64,000 bases of DNA from Torymus aiolomorphi (GCA_036365515.1 CM070874.1:245700930-245764929), one strand, 5' to 3'. Shown: positions 11,564 through 22,371, numbered from the stretch's first letter. The notes: generated by a model from the sequence alone, not told the origin. Program-made: numbers and translations.

Positions 11564-12905
11564 TTGGAAAAGAGCTGTCCAGACGTAGCCTGGTCGCTAC
11601 CACCGCGGGACCCTTCAACGGAGCGTACCGTGCCAGCGAGAAAAGCAGTTAGCCAGGAGAATATGCAGCCCCGGGCGATGGCTAAGCGGCACGGTCCACC
11701 TCGTAAGACCGCGCTAGTAGTTAGGCCAGGGAAGCGTGCGAACGACGGCCGGCCTACGCGTGTGGTCGGTCCAACCGAGCCCAAGCGTGGCCCGGAGAGG
11801 TCAAAGGGCTCGAAGAAGCCAGAACCTGCTAACGCCGGGCCAATTAGCCCCCGCCGCACCCGAGGGTCTGAAAAGCGCTAACTGTACTGACCAAAAATTG
11901 TCTAGTCCTTACTCGTGTTCGTCCTTGGTTTTGGATCCTTAGTCTCACCCATCTCCGGGATGAAATTGCCTATTGCAGGACATGCAAGGCCTGACTCCAG
12001 CGGTAGCGGAGATGGCGAAGCAGGTGATCGCAGGATTAATCCAGGGCAACCCTGACCCCGCCGTCGTCGACTTCTTGGAGCAGGTGGTGGAGGGCATTAA
12101 TCCGGTGACACTGGCACCCCAGCAAGTTGACGAATCCTCCACCGTCGAGATCGAGGAGGTAGAGGCACCGGAGCCAAGTAGGAGAACATCGGTGCCGGCT
12201 GATGCAAGCGCGGGTCCGACCCCGCTTCGGCAACCTCGTCCTTCAAAGGAGCGGCGTGGAAATAGCGTGGCAAACCAGCCATACCGACTGGTGCAGGCCG
12301 GGCCTACGAAGAAGATACAACCCGGGTCCGACCCAGGCCCCAAAAGAGCACCGACCGATGGCATCGGTGCGGCCTGGCTCCCCGTGAAGCAGGTATTAAA
12401 GGAAGCGCTGTGCCGAAGCCAGTCCTGGCGCGCAGCGGAGGATGCAGCACTGGCCGCACTAGAGGTTTTTCTCCGGTGTCACAGTGCCGGCAAACGGCAA
12501 GCCGGCCAATGGGTCGGCATGGCACAAGGCCGACATGAGGAACTTGCGGCCGCCGCAGAGGCCAGGAGCGCCACACTGCCTTTCAAAAGGCGAGGAGGCT
12601 CGCCTGACTAGTGCACGGGAGCGCATGGAAGAGGTCAGACGAGCAAGGGAAAAGGTGGAGAAGACGGCGCGCCGGGCCAAAGAGGCCCAGCGCTGTATCC
12701 AGCAAGAAGTGGAACGCCTCAGGAGGCACTCGAAGAAGAGTGAGCGGCCCGGGAGGAGCCCGGCGCTAACGATCTCCCCCAGTGCTTCATATGTGGCGAG
12801 CTTGGGGTGAAGAAATCGAAGCATTGCCCCAACCAAGCTCGTCACAAGGGGCGCCGCGGACGTACTCCCGAGCCAGCTGAAGAGGATGAAGCCCCGCAGA
12901 GTTTT
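11564..12905 (+). pseudogene. Extra 3' ORF region of the Gypsy element, unknown function
   Basis: Open pieces at 11564-11881, 11973-12611 and 12484-12810 lie downstream of integrase. The middle piece encodes an alanine- and proline-rich 212-residue protein; the last has a charged coiled-coil-like segment (RERMEEVRRAREKVEKTARR). After another frameshift comes CFICGELG...KHCPN, resembling a metal-binding knuckle but with longer spacing than the CCHC of Gag. I do not recognise a family. Its order after pol would suit an accessory or env-position gene, but I see no signal peptide or membrane segment. It could instead be a displaced gag-like segment. Confidence 0.5.
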
Positions 12906-13078
12906 TATTGTTTGATGTTTTTTTATTTTTTGTTAATAAAATTTAACTGAGGAAAGAGCAACTTCGATTCTTCCCTGCTCCCTCTTACAACCTCATATCC
13001 AGACCTTATCTTCACGCCCGCAGGTACTACGATGGCCATGGATGGCAGAGCTGCTCGTAGGTCGCCTAAGAAGCGTCT
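12906..13078 (+). other. Gypsy 3' noncoding region
   Basis: T-rich then mixed sequence between the 3' ORF and the polypurine tract; no gene seen. Confidence 0.5.
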
Positions 13079-13094
13079 GGCGGGGGGGAGGGGG
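13079..13094 (+). other. Polypurine tract of the Gypsy element
   Basis: GGCGGGGGGGAGGGGG immediately precedes the LTR start TGTAAC, the standard position for plus-strand priming. Only one base is not a purine. Confidence 0.85.
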
Positions 13095-13994
13095 TGTAAC
13101 GAGTACACCTGTCGCGTTTGGAATCTGCCGTGCGAAGGCAGTGAGCACACGTGCGCAACTCCGGTGCAGCGAAAATGAGTCCCGCGCGCCAGCGCGCTTG
13201 CGCCCCGCGCGTATCAAATCCGCCTCGGAACGCGCAATATACCCGTCCTTCGTCCCGAAGCTGCTTGTTGCTTTCTGCGAATTACGGGAGCCATCTTAAT
13301 GTGTGTTTTCGTACGAGACATATCGCTCATCCGCTCTCTCCGGTCCTTTATTGTTGGCGCCGAATATTTATAGTTATACCGCGTGTGGTTAGAGTGGAGG
13401 CACCGACGCGAGTCCACTAGAGCGAGCGAGCGAGTGAGAGAGAGAGAGAGCACAATGACTGTGCGAGCGACAGAGAGTGAGAGTCGAGTGCACCGGCTGC
13501 TCCTTCAAACCGTAAGTTCTCTCCTCATACCTCGCGTGTTATTGTAAAAGGCCTGCACGTAAATCGCCCTGTGCAAGCTTTCTGTGCCATGTACGTGCGG
13601 GTGTATGCCAGCACGCGCGAGAACGACAGCGTCGCCGCACGCCGTATCGTTGGCGCTTTCAAATTTTAACCGTTGCGCGCGAACTTACTTATTGTTTGCT
13701 AACAGCACTAGTGTAGTGCAAGTGTACTCTTGGTGTTTAGAATATACTGTGATATCTAGTTACTCGCCGCGTTGTTAATTACAACCCGTCCTTCTCCCGG
13801 ATACCGCCACCTCCGCGGGGAAACGACTCCGTTGGTCGTTTTCATATCTGAGTCTGCGATCTTTGCGTTGTTTTCGGGATTTCAGGAGTTGATCTCTGGG
13901 CAAGTCATTTTAGTCTGACACCCGTGGCACCGTGTTCTAGAGCATCGCTGGCATGTGGCTTTATGGGATTTTCCACAGGAGCCATCCCGTTACA
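13095..13994 (+). repeat. 3' LTR of the Gypsy element (900 bp)
   Basis: Begins TGTAAC after the polypurine tract and ends GTTACA, a perfect 6-bp inverted terminus. It shares the segment at 13381-13435 and the ~540 bp from 13452 to its end with the 5' LTR, with scattered substitutions and small indels, indicating considerable age. I could not identify a clean target duplication because the 5' boundary is damaged. Confidence 0.85.
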
Positions 13995-14786
13995 ACACTA
14001 TTTTAATAAAAGGCGTAACTTACATTAAAACATTAATTATATTCGAATAACTTAAGAATGTAGTGCCGGTAAAGTAGAAATCATGTAACTACAAAATTAA
14101 TTTTTTTTTAAACGATTTACGGAATTATTTTTATAAAATGTTATGTACATAAAATTGTAAATAATGATCATTACGTTTTTGAAAATTTTTATTACTTTTG
14201 AAAAAGTTATTCGAATTTAATTATTTAATATCTCAATACAAACTACTTATTTTCAAAATGATCAAAATTAAATAATCAAAATTGAGCAGCAATTAAATAA
14301 ATATGAAGGACGATTAATTTAGTAAAATATCGATGATCTAGAATAATTATTTATTTATACACTATTTAAAGAAAAAGAGTAACTTACATCAAAATATTAA
14401 TTAATTAAATTCGAATAACTTTTTCAAAAGTAATACAAATTTTTAAAACGTAATGATCATTATTTACAATTTTACATACATCAAAGAGCGCGGGACCGCT
14501 CCCAAGGCACGTATAGAAGAAGCCCGAAGGACGCTTATACAAATTTTTAATTTTCGACGTTTTGAACATTCTATATCTTTTGAATAGATAGTTTGCACTT
14601 TCGATTATATGATCGTCGTCATAAAAAATATTCGTTCTTTTTACTATCCAAATAATAAAGATTCGAATGTAACGATTTCGATTGTATTCCATCTATTCTG
14701 TCTTAGCATTCGACGATTTGCACATTCTAATCACACGTCTGAGTTGAAAAAGTCACATGGAAATAACGGAGCTCGAGCTCACAAAA
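13995..14786. repeat. AT-rich stretch with inverted repeat arms
   Basis: The segment at about 14147-14222 (AATAATGATCATTACGTTTT ... TTCGAATTTAATTA) recurs reverse-complemented at about 14399-14478. A direct repeat of 'GTAACTTACAT' lies outside each. This looks like a decayed foldback element. No convincing gene. Confidence 0.55.
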
Positions 14787-15118
14787 TTAGATACTTTGCT
14801 GCAAATTCCAAGTGAACGTTTTTTGATACCCGCATGGGAAAAGTATGGTTTTGTCACCAGGAATGAACTGCTTCTTGCATAGAACACACGTTTTTGTCAT
14901 CATTGACTTATTATTTACTATAGACTGTTTTGTACGAAAAGACTGCTCCGTAAAACATATGATAGAATAAACTGTTTTATCAAAGTTTTGATCTTTTTTT
15001 ATTCTTTTAATCTTTCTGACCAATGACCGGTCAGAAAGCTCACTGACGGTCATTTTTACATTCAGGGATTGTAAATTCTGACTGTCAATGACGATCAACT
15101 TTTTGTCAAAGTGACCGT
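14787..15118. other. Unassigned, short open frame on the minus strand
   Basis: An open frame of 103 codons on the minus strand ends with CVLCKKQFIPGDKT, two CxxC-like cysteines, but it has no recognisable family or promoter. TGACCGGTCA and CGGTCA words recur at 15020-15120. I do not call a gene. Confidence 0.3.
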
Positions 15119-15119
15119 C

Positions 15120-15803
15120 AAGTCAAAAAAGTTGGTCTGAGCAGTCAATCCACATCACTGTCTGGGGCTGAAACTGCATGGTTGTTCCTCTGTCTTTTCT
15201 ACGCCTTTTGATAGTTGCTACGGATGATATAAGCTCGACTTGATCTTGCCAGTTACTTCTCTGGCACTGGTTAGTCGTCGCATCGAGGACATTACTTTCT
15301 GCAGATCCTCTTTGACACACTTGTGGGTTTTACGTGCCTCACCAACCACTGCATCCATCTTGTCTAGATTCTCCTGAATCTTACTCAGTAGCTCGTCTTC
15401 CTTCGATTCTGCTCCCTGGATGTGTTTCCAGGCGTCGAGTACTCTGTCTTTTGCAGCTAGAGCTGCGCTTGTTGCTGCTCCTGTCGACGCGGCCAAGTGT
15501 GCCACCGCGCCGATAGGGTTTTGGTAGTCGTTCGGAGGCAGCTGGGGCCAAAACCATTACCCCCAGAGCCTTTAGCGAGTGATTGGTCTCCTCCATATCC
15601 GAGTTGGGGACCTGCGGCAACCATCGGGCCTCCTATACCCCGATCGGAACCACCGGGGGGACATCCGTTTACCGGGTTATCCCCATAGATAGTCGTTTCC
15701 GTGGATTTATCACTTATTTTCGGTTTTATTTCGGGGTTTCTGCCCCTAGCTAGTTTTGGTCCACCCCGGGTATTTTACTTCCCCGGTGCCCTTCATATCT
15801 AAT
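15120..15803 (-). mobile_element. 5' fragment of an R1-clade non-LTR retrotransposon
   Basis: From 15803 downward the sequence matches the 5' end of the element at 29423-34650 (shared 'CTAGCTAGTTTTGG', 'TATTTTACTTCCCCGG' and neighbours on the plus strand). It continues into a broken ORF1 start: frames at 15620-15381 and 15505-15218 join by a frameshift into an Ala-rich, coiled-coil-like protein. ORF2 is absent. Non-LTR elements usually lose their 5' end, so a copy retaining only the 5' end must have been deleted after insertion. Its upstream side is an ACAT microsatellite. Confidence 0.75.
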
Positions 15804-15896
15804 GATGTATGTATGCAAGTATGTATGTATGTATGTATGTATGTATGTATGCATGTATGTATGTATGTGTGTATGTATGTATGTATGTATGTGTGT

Positions 15897-15978
<82 letters not shown>
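15804..15978. repeat. (ATGT)n then (TA)n microsatellite
   Basis: About 90 bp of ATGT/GTAT units with sporadic changes, then about 75 bp of TA dinucleotides. On the strand of the adjacent R1 fragment it reads ACAT, i.e. ACAY. Confidence 0.97.
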
Positions 15979-15979
<1 letters not shown>

Positions 15980-16209
15980 GATATATTTTCAGATAAGTAG
16001 CAAACTTCTATTATAAAAGAAGAAAAACAATGTTATTAATATAAGTACTAGTGAAAATACCTCAATCGCTAACACTCGCTCGGTCTGCGTTACGTTAAGG
16101 ATAAGATACAAAAATTTTTAAGACATTATACCAAATATATTTTAATAATATCTATATTATCTAAGTAACATTGATTTCAATTTATACTAAAATAAATAAT
16201 GCAATAATT
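15979..16209. other. AT-rich spacer with short similarity to 29140-29215
   Basis: The start (CAGATA ... AGTAGCAAACTT ... ATGTTATTAAT) repeats sequence found at about 29140-29215 near the unidentified repeat. No gene seen. Confidence 0.4.
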
Positions 16210-16937
16210 TGTAAAAAATAAAATTATTATTTTTTAATTTTGTTTTGTTTTGCCTATTATTGTCATTATTTTTTGTCTACAGTAATGTACGTTTGGCTAT
16301 AAATAGTTTTGTAGAAAAAGAAAAGACAAGCTTGTAATAAAAGAAATTGTTATGTTGAGATTTGGTATTATATCTTGTTAATAAATCTTTAGTTCGATGT
16401 ATACTGCGGCGATTGTATTAACTTAATGTAAGATTATATCTGTCATTGTTTAATTTGTACTGTGATCACGTAACTCAGGGGGGTGATTCCTAACCGATAA
16501 AACGTTTCTCTTGTCTCTGTCTTACGCACTGATTTTGTATCTTCTATCTTTGTTGTTTCAGCTCATCTATTGGTTTAGAATCAGGTCCCTGTACGGTACA
16601 GATACAGCGAGAACGCGGGAAAGCGCGGAAGAACGAGAAACCCGGGAACGGAGAAAAGCGCGGGAGAATGAGACAGGTGAAAACGAAAAAGGCGCGAAAA
16701 CGGGGGGAGCGCTTCGATCGAGTAGATTTCGGAGCCAGTCTGCATCCAGCCTTCATACGTTGAGCATTAGAGAGATTTAGTTGTACGCCAGATGTGTTAT
16801 TTTAATTGTATAACCGATCAGAGTGAATAAATCCAAATTTGAGTGTGACAAAAATAAATAAAGAAATAAATAAATAAATAAAGTTAAACATCCTAATAAA
16901 AATCTCCGCACCAGAACTGCTTTTTGTATTTCTTACA
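16210..16937 (+). repeat. 5' LTR of the gag-only element (728 bp)
   Basis: Starts TGTAAAAAATAAAATT and ends TTCTTACA. Compared with the 3' LTR it has about 95 extra bases around 16480-16575 and lacks a ~420-bp block with a GA microsatellite. It contains AATAAA-type signals near its end. Confidence 0.82.
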
Positions 16938-16955
16938 TGGTGCCAAAGCCCGGGA
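16938..16955 (+). other. Primer binding site of the gag-only element
   Basis: TGGTGCCAAAGCCCGGGA directly abuts the LTR end. TGG pairs with tRNA CCA; I cannot name the tRNA with confidence. Confidence 0.65.
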
Positions 16956-16979
16956 TCCTTCGGGTTGAGTTTGGAGCAG

Positions 16980-17062
16980 GAAAAGTGAACAAAGTGAGCA
17001 AAGTGAACAAAGTGAGCAAAGTGAACAAAGTGAACGAGGTAAAGAGGGTGAATAAAGTGAGC
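16980..17062 (+). repeat. 9/18-bp tandem repeat in the gag leader
   Basis: AAAGTGAGC and AAAGTGAAC alternate about eight times, then decay into GAGGTAAAGAGGGTGAAT. Codons stay open (Lys-Val-Asn/Ser). Confidence 0.85.
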
Positions 17063-17166
17063 TGTGATGCTGCCGAAGATAAGGAAGAGCGATACGGGAG
17101 TAGCATCGAAGGCTGCGTCACCACCGAAAAACCACGTGCTCCCAGAGAAAAGAAAGGTAAGGGGCT

Positions 17167-18579
17167 TTGCGGGATCCTGCTCCCGACGCCATCAACGAGG
17201 TAGCGGGCACATCAACGGCACGTGTCCCAGCGAACGATGTACTTGCGGGGCAGAGCCCGTGGACCACGTTAACGCCGGGATCCCCACCGCCGATGGCTGA
17301 CGACCGTCGTACTCTATCTCAACACACACCCGAGAGACGCCGATGTCAGCAGCCGCCGGTGGATGCTGCACAACAAGGTCACCCCTCGGACAACGACAGC
17401 GAGGATGAAAGACGATCATCAATGACAAGCAACGAGGACAGAGTACAAGCGTGGCTTAACAGCACGCCACAGGTAAACAATTTTGCAAATAACCACGGCA
17501 GACTTTCGTCCCATCCGGCTATGCGTATAGTGAACGCGTTAGAAAGAACTTTAGACGCAGTTCAGGATCAAAGACTAGCGAGCGGAACTGCGCAGGTAGC
17601 ACACAGGATCTCGTACTCGAAAGACCTGCCGCCTTTTTCAGGAGACCCTTTAGAATGGTCATATTTTAAAATGGCTTTTTCTATGTAGAAGGAACGAGGT
17701 GCGTACGATGAGAAGAATACCGTGCTGCTTTACGGAGCCTTAAGGAGGTTCTACCAAAGGCTAGAGAGGCTAGAAATCAAGATACTAATGTTTTCGTTTT
17801 TTGCCGATTAACATGGGTTCTCATGGGAAGTCGCGATTACTTTGTACTTATTTGTGTATTAAAAGGCAATAAAAATTGAGAGTCTATATTTGTTTTACTA
17901 GGTAATGAAATTATGTCGAACATTTATTACTCTTCAGAAATTGTATTGACAGACGCTGACTCTTAACAAAATTATGTTGAATACAACAAACGTACATTTA
18001 ACCTCAAAAATGAGTCAAATTAGCGTCTGTATAGAATAAAATTGACAATAGGGCCAAATAAAATTGTACAATTTTAATGAATAATCGGTATGTCGTGTAA
18101 GTTCATCTACGCAGTTTCTTTAGTTTAATATGCCTCGCGAATGAATCGTAAATAAAAGGTGCGCTCATTTTGACTAGCGACGTACCGGTACCAACTTCTT
18201 AAAGGGTGACACACTCGAGGACGTAAAATTCCAGTTAATTACTTGCCAAGAGACGGATGCCATCATGGAGGTACTAGAACTCCATTATGGCAACCGAAAC
18301 GTTACAATGAAACGCATTTTGGAAGATCTGTGTGACTTAACGGATCTGCGTGCCTCAGACACGCACCTCATGCGTTTTGCTACCAAACTGCGCGGCGCGG
18401 TGTCAGCAAGAAAAGAACTCGGAATGATTAGCTGCATTCAAGGTCTCGAAATCTTGGCGCAAGTTGGAGGCAAGTTGCCGTCTTCTATCAAATTTGCGTA
18501 TACTCGATACGAAGCACCACAAAGGGATAGCAAGCCCGAATTAGAGAAACCAATGGGCAAGTTCGATCCGCCAGGGTAA
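17167..18579 (+). pseudogene. gag: BEL/Pao-type gag, interrupted
   Basis: The first open part (17167-17688) ends in a block containing LPPFSGDPLEWSYFKMAF, typical of the Pao-family gag domain. After a TAG and about 500 bp of mixed sequence (17690-18190, possibly an insert) the gag core resumes near 18210 and runs to 18579 (KFQLITCQETDAIMEVL ... LHYGNRNV ... KLPSSIKFAY). The N-terminal part is Pro/Ser-rich and charged. This would be the structural protein forming particles. No pol follows: the stop at 18577-18579 lies just 55 bp before the polypurine tract. Confidence 0.72.
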
Positions 18580-18633
18580 AAACGAAATCCGATGAATTGT
18601 TGAAACCTGCGCATAGTTTCTTTTTCGTTTTTA

Positions 18634-18643
18634 GGGGGGAGGA
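18634..18643 (+). other. Polypurine tract of the gag-only element
   Basis: GGGGGGAGGA directly before the LTR start TGTAAAA. Confidence 0.8.
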
Positions 18644-19196
18644 TGTAAAAAATAAAATTATTATTTTTTAATTTTGTTTTGTTTTGCCTGTTATTGTCAT
18701 TATTTTTTGTCTACAGTAATGTACGTTTGGCTATAAATAGTTTTGTAGAAAAAGAAAAGACAAGCTTGTAATAAGAGAAATTGTTATGTTGAGATTTAGT
18801 ATTATATCTTGTTAATAAATCTTTAGTTCGATGTATACTACGGCGGTTGTATTAATTTAATGTAAGATTATATCTGTCATTGTTTAATTTGTACTGTGAT
18901 CACGTAACTCTGTACGGTACAGGTACAGCGAGAAAGCTGAATCGAGTAGAAAGGTTGTACGCGGACAACGAGAAGCGGTTTCGCCTTTTCTCTCTCTTTC
19001 CGTGAGGTTCCCCTACGAGCGCGGGAGGCGAAAAATTCGCTGATACGCGGCTGTGAAGCCAACCCCGGGTTATCTTACGAGATAACTCGGGTTTTAGGGA
19101 CCCGATAGGGAGTGCACTCCTGGGAAAGGGGTCCTCTGCGTGCATGGGAAATCTGGGGAAGGATTTTCTATGGCCGCGAGGCTGAAAATATGGGAG

Positions 19197-19256
<60 letters not shown>

Positions 19257-19710
19257 GGATTAGAAATATTTGAAAAGTAGTAAAAACGTGGGAAAGCGAG
19301 GTAAAATGAAAATCCGTGGAACGCGGAAGAGCGCGGGAGAATGGAAAGAATGGGAACGCGGGAAAGCGCGGTAGAATCAGATTCTGAGGAACGCGGGCAA
19401 GCGCGGAAGAACGAGAAACCCGGGAACGGAGAAAAGCGCGGGAGAATGAGACAGGTGAAAACGAAAAAGGCGCGAAAACAGGGGGAGCGCTTCGATCGAG
19501 TAAATTTCGGAGCCAGTCTGCGTCCAGCCTTCATACGCTGAGATCAGAGAGATTTAGTTGTACGCCACATGTGTTATTTTTATTGTATAACCCATCAGAG
19601 TGAATAAATCCAAATTTGAGTGTGACAAAAATAAATAAAGAAATAAATAAATAAAGTTAAACATCATAATAAAAATCTCCGCTCCAAAACTCCTTTTTGT
19701 ATTTTTTACA
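18644..19710 (+). repeat. 3' LTR of the gag-only element (1067 bp)
   Basis: Matches the 5' LTR over its first ~265 and last ~380 bp. The middle block at about 18950-19330 includes a 26-unit GA microsatellite (19201-19253) and duplicated 'GAACGCGGG..AAGCGCGG' modules. Ends TTTTTTACA. Confidence 0.82.
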
Positions 19711-20088
19711 ATATTTATTAAATTTCGAGCCAATTTCCTATTTATTAAATAGAGGAATGAATTAAAATAGTATATTATGCACCAAGGACGCAAAATGTAT
19801 CATTCGCGGCGAGTGGGACCTTTGGGGCCGAGCGATAGCGAGGTAGTATATACAATTTTTTTGTTCGAAGGCCGCAAAATCAGTTTTCGCCGCCCGTATA
19901 GAGGACGCAAAATATTAAATGTATTCTGCGGCCTAGGCCTTACATTTAGTATTTCGCGACCTCTATACGCAAAATGAATTTTTGCGGCCTGAGGAAAAAA
20001 AAATTATTTCATGACAGTCTCAAAATTAGCTATTTTCGTGTCCCTTTACTATCGTTATTCCTGTTTTGGATAGAATAATCTTGAACAA
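19711..20088. repeat. Spacer with a decayed foldback hairpin
   Basis: At about 19893-19975, GTATAGAGGACGCAAAATAT and its near reverse complement (ATTTCGCGACCTCTATAC) surround a GCGGCCTAGGCC core, so the stretch folds on itself. Outer GGCCGCAAAAT words (19870, 19980) extend the symmetry. Probably a small MITE; no gene. Confidence 0.55.
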
Positions 20089-21930
20089 TTGAACCATAAT
20101 GAAAGAATGACTCAAGAGACATCACTTATCAATTTGTATAAAAATAGATCTAATAACAATGTAATCGATCTTACTGATGAACCTGATTCGGATGAAGTGA
20201 TTATAGATACATGTAACAATTTCTCAATTAATAAAAGAATGTATTGCCATGATAGTAATAGTACGAATTGTGAAACTAAAAATAGTGTAACGCACTTAGA
20301 AGAAAAAAAATATACCGATAATTTTGAGGAAAAAAAGATAGTAAATTATTTAAAAGTAAGCTTTATTACTTAAAAATTAAACAAAAAATTTTAGAAATAA
20401 ATAAAAAAGAAAAAACAAAATATTAAAGAATAAAGTTAAGAAAAATGTAAAAGAAGTAAATGCAGAAAAAAGTCGATTATATTATAAAAAAAACTAACAT
20501 AAAATTTTAGAGTACAAGAAATCCAAAAAAATAAATAATACAATATTCAAACAGGCTTCTATAGCAAATACTTTAATAAATGAAAACTTAATACAGGAAA
20601 ATAATGTTGGTAACTTACAATTAGATCTTACATGTAAATTTTGCAATGCAAAACATTATCCTTTTGAACTATCTCGAGACAAAAACTTTTCCACCTGTTG
20701 TCATAAAGGAAAAGTAAGTTTACGAGAAAATCCTACATATCCACGAGAAATTACAGAATTATCAATAGGAAACACTTTTTTAAGTAAAAATTTTAAACAA
20801 AGTATTAGATATTATAACAATGCCTTAGCCTTTGCCAGATTTGGAGCTACTTTTGCGAAATTACCTGGTAAAGGACCTTCTGTCATACAGCTATGTGGAA
20901 AAGTTTACCATAGTAGATATGCACTGCATTCCCAATGAAGAAGATAGACGAAAGTATGGACAATTGTACATTCTTGATAATGAAGAAGTAAGGCAAACTC
21001 GATCTATTGATAATTTTAAATGTTCAATGCCAATATTAAAATAATTAGATATTATAATAAGAAGATTAAATCCATACATAGAGGCCTATAAGAAATATAA
21101 GATGCATGAAGTAGAAAACCAAGAAAAGGCATGTTCGATTAAAAACGGGGTTCAACCGGCACTAGTTTTTACATTTTTATAATTAACATTTTTATGTTAA
21201 TTATAAGAAATCCAAAAGACAAACATAGATATAATCAAGCTACGTGTAATGAAGTAGCTGTTGTTTTTGTTGGAGAAAATGGCGAACCACTAATCGAAAG
21301 AGATACCTGCATACATTCTAAGTCTGATCGGCCTATAAATATACCTTGCATAAGTTAACACGTTGATCCTATGACGTATCCGCTATGTACCCTGGAGGTG
21401 GTTTTGGATGGGCGCCGAATATGAAGTGCCGTAATGGTAAAAATAACATTACATCTCTACAATTTTATTCGTACAAATTAAGCATTAGAGATGGTTTTAA
21501 TCCATTTTTGAATTACGGATTAAAACCATCTCTAATGCTTAATTTGTACGAATAAAATTGTAGAGATGTAATGTTTGAATTTAGGAAAATTAACTCAACA
21601 ATATATCGTTGATGCATGGATAAAAGTAGAAAGTTCTAGATTATATTGTTTAAAAAGACAACAATATATATTAAGAACTGAATTATACAAAGACTTAATG
21701 GATCACCTCGAGAAGAAACTTACAGAAATTAAAAATGTAGAAAAAATTGGAAAAATGTTAATATTTCTATCAAGTTTTTCAGGAAGTCCACGAGCATTAC
21801 ATCAACATTTTTTAGATGCTATGATTCTAGTTCAGAAATATGGAAAACCAGATTTGTTTATTATGATGACTTGTAGTGCGCTTTGGAAAGAAATCGTTAA
21901 TAACATTGGCGTAAATTATTATTATTAATT
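20089..21930 (+). pseudogene. Helitron Rep (N-terminal half), decayed
   Basis: Pieces in order: acidic leader (20089-20370); a Cys zinc motif CKFCNAKHYPFE ... CCHKGKV near 20630-20720; the block RYYNNALAFARFGA leading to GKGPSVIQLCGKVYHSRYAL; then YNQATCNEVAVVFVGENGEP and HVDPMTYP; and, after a hairpin insert, 21575-21928 with LMDHLEKKL, SSFSGSPRALHQ and LFIMMTCSALWKEI. These are the N-terminal and Rep motif-1 regions of Helitron replication proteins. The HUH motif and the catalytic tyrosines are missing: the gene stops after motif 1. Several stops and frameshifts. Not functional. Confidence 0.85.
21445..21575. mobile_element. Perfect hairpin insert (about 58-bp arms)
   Basis: AACATTACATCTCTACAATT and the following ~40 bases recur exactly as reverse complement after a loop of roughly a dozen bases around TTTTTGAATTAC. 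The insert lies inside the Rep reading frame. Arms show no mismatch I could find, which implies a recent event or strong gene conversion. Confidence 0.85.
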
Positions 21931-21944
21931 ACCAGAATAATTGT

Positions 21945-22005
21945 CGTTACATCAAATATACAGATATATATCTGATATATATCTGAAAAATATACAGATA
22001 TATAT
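21945..22005. repeat. ATATATCTG simple repeat
   Basis: CAGATATATATCTG palindromes repeat three times with short spacers. Confidence 0.8.
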
Positions 22006-22367
22006 CTGGTTGTATAGCTTACTTACTAACTTATATATAAAAAAATTGACTATGTACTATAATTTTGAGGTTCAATGTATACAATATAGTGTGTTGACAA
22101 TATAAGTTAGTTTTGGTATGGCACACTAATTAACAATTAACAAAAGTGTTCTTTGTAACACGTGATAAAATATTTATATAAACTTAATACCCGATATGTA
22201 TATCACGTGTTACAAAGAACACTTTTGTTAATTGTTAATTAATGTGCCATACCAAAACTAAACTTATATTATCAACACACTATATTATGTACATTGAACC
22301 TCAAAATTATAGTACTTAGTCAATCTTTTGATGTATAAGTTAGTAAGTAAGTAAGCTATACGACCAG
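22006..22367. mobile_element. Foldback element of about 360 bp
   Basis: The left end CTGGTTGTATAGCTTACTTA matches the reverse complement of the right end (TAAGTAAGCTATACGACCAG) with one difference, and pairing continues for about 160 bp toward a loop near 22165-22200 (CACGTGATAAAAT / TATATCACGTG). Noncoding MITE of unknown superfamily. Confidence 0.8.
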
Positions 22368-22371
22368 ACCA

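Larger units (their letters stand above)
7887..11591 (+). pseudogene. pol: Gypsy pol remnant: protease, RT, RNase H, integrase
   Basis: Protease: FDTGTF with catalytic Asp codon at 7917, followed by a TGA. RT: fingers region at 8021-8630 (HTRLIKQKYYP, then a frameshift to FCVDFREVN). After two MITE inserts it resumes at 9424 with the QFTRMPYGLS motif and active-site YLDD at 9576-9587. Thumb/RNase H: 9718-10410, with FLGMASWYRKFL, a TERKCLAILWATKKFR block and VADALSR. Integrase: HHCC-like region at about 10600-10740, first Asp in DIMGPLP, second in SDSGTEF near 10970. The position normally holding the catalytic Glu reads NPDQRV, so Gln replaces Glu, next to a frameshift and small deletion. The integrase C-terminal GPYTIV motif is at 11430-11480. 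Multiple stops and frameshifts make it inactive. Confidence 0.88.
16210..19710 (+). mobile_element. Gag-only BEL/Pao-like LTR retrotransposon
   Basis: 5' LTR 16210-16937, primer site from 16938, gag region, polypurine tract 18634-18643, 3' LTR 18644-19710. LTR ends are TGTAAAAAATA and TTTTTTACA (CTTACA in the 5' copy). The internal region is only about 1.7 kb and contains gag-like sequence but no protease, RT or integrase, so it is non-autonomous. Flanking target duplication is not clear. Confidence 0.82.

Noticed and set aside
11945..12364. Minus-strand frames opposite the Gypsy 3' ORF
   Set aside because: High GC makes several frames open; the plus strand agrees with element orientation and has more protein-like composition.
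14480..14540. GC-rich island resembling a structured RNA on the minus strand
   Set aside because: I could not fold it into a tRNA or snRNA with the required conserved positions.
15756..16016. Met-Tyr-Val and Ile-Tyr repeat proteins
   Set aside because: Translation of ATGT and TA microsatellites.
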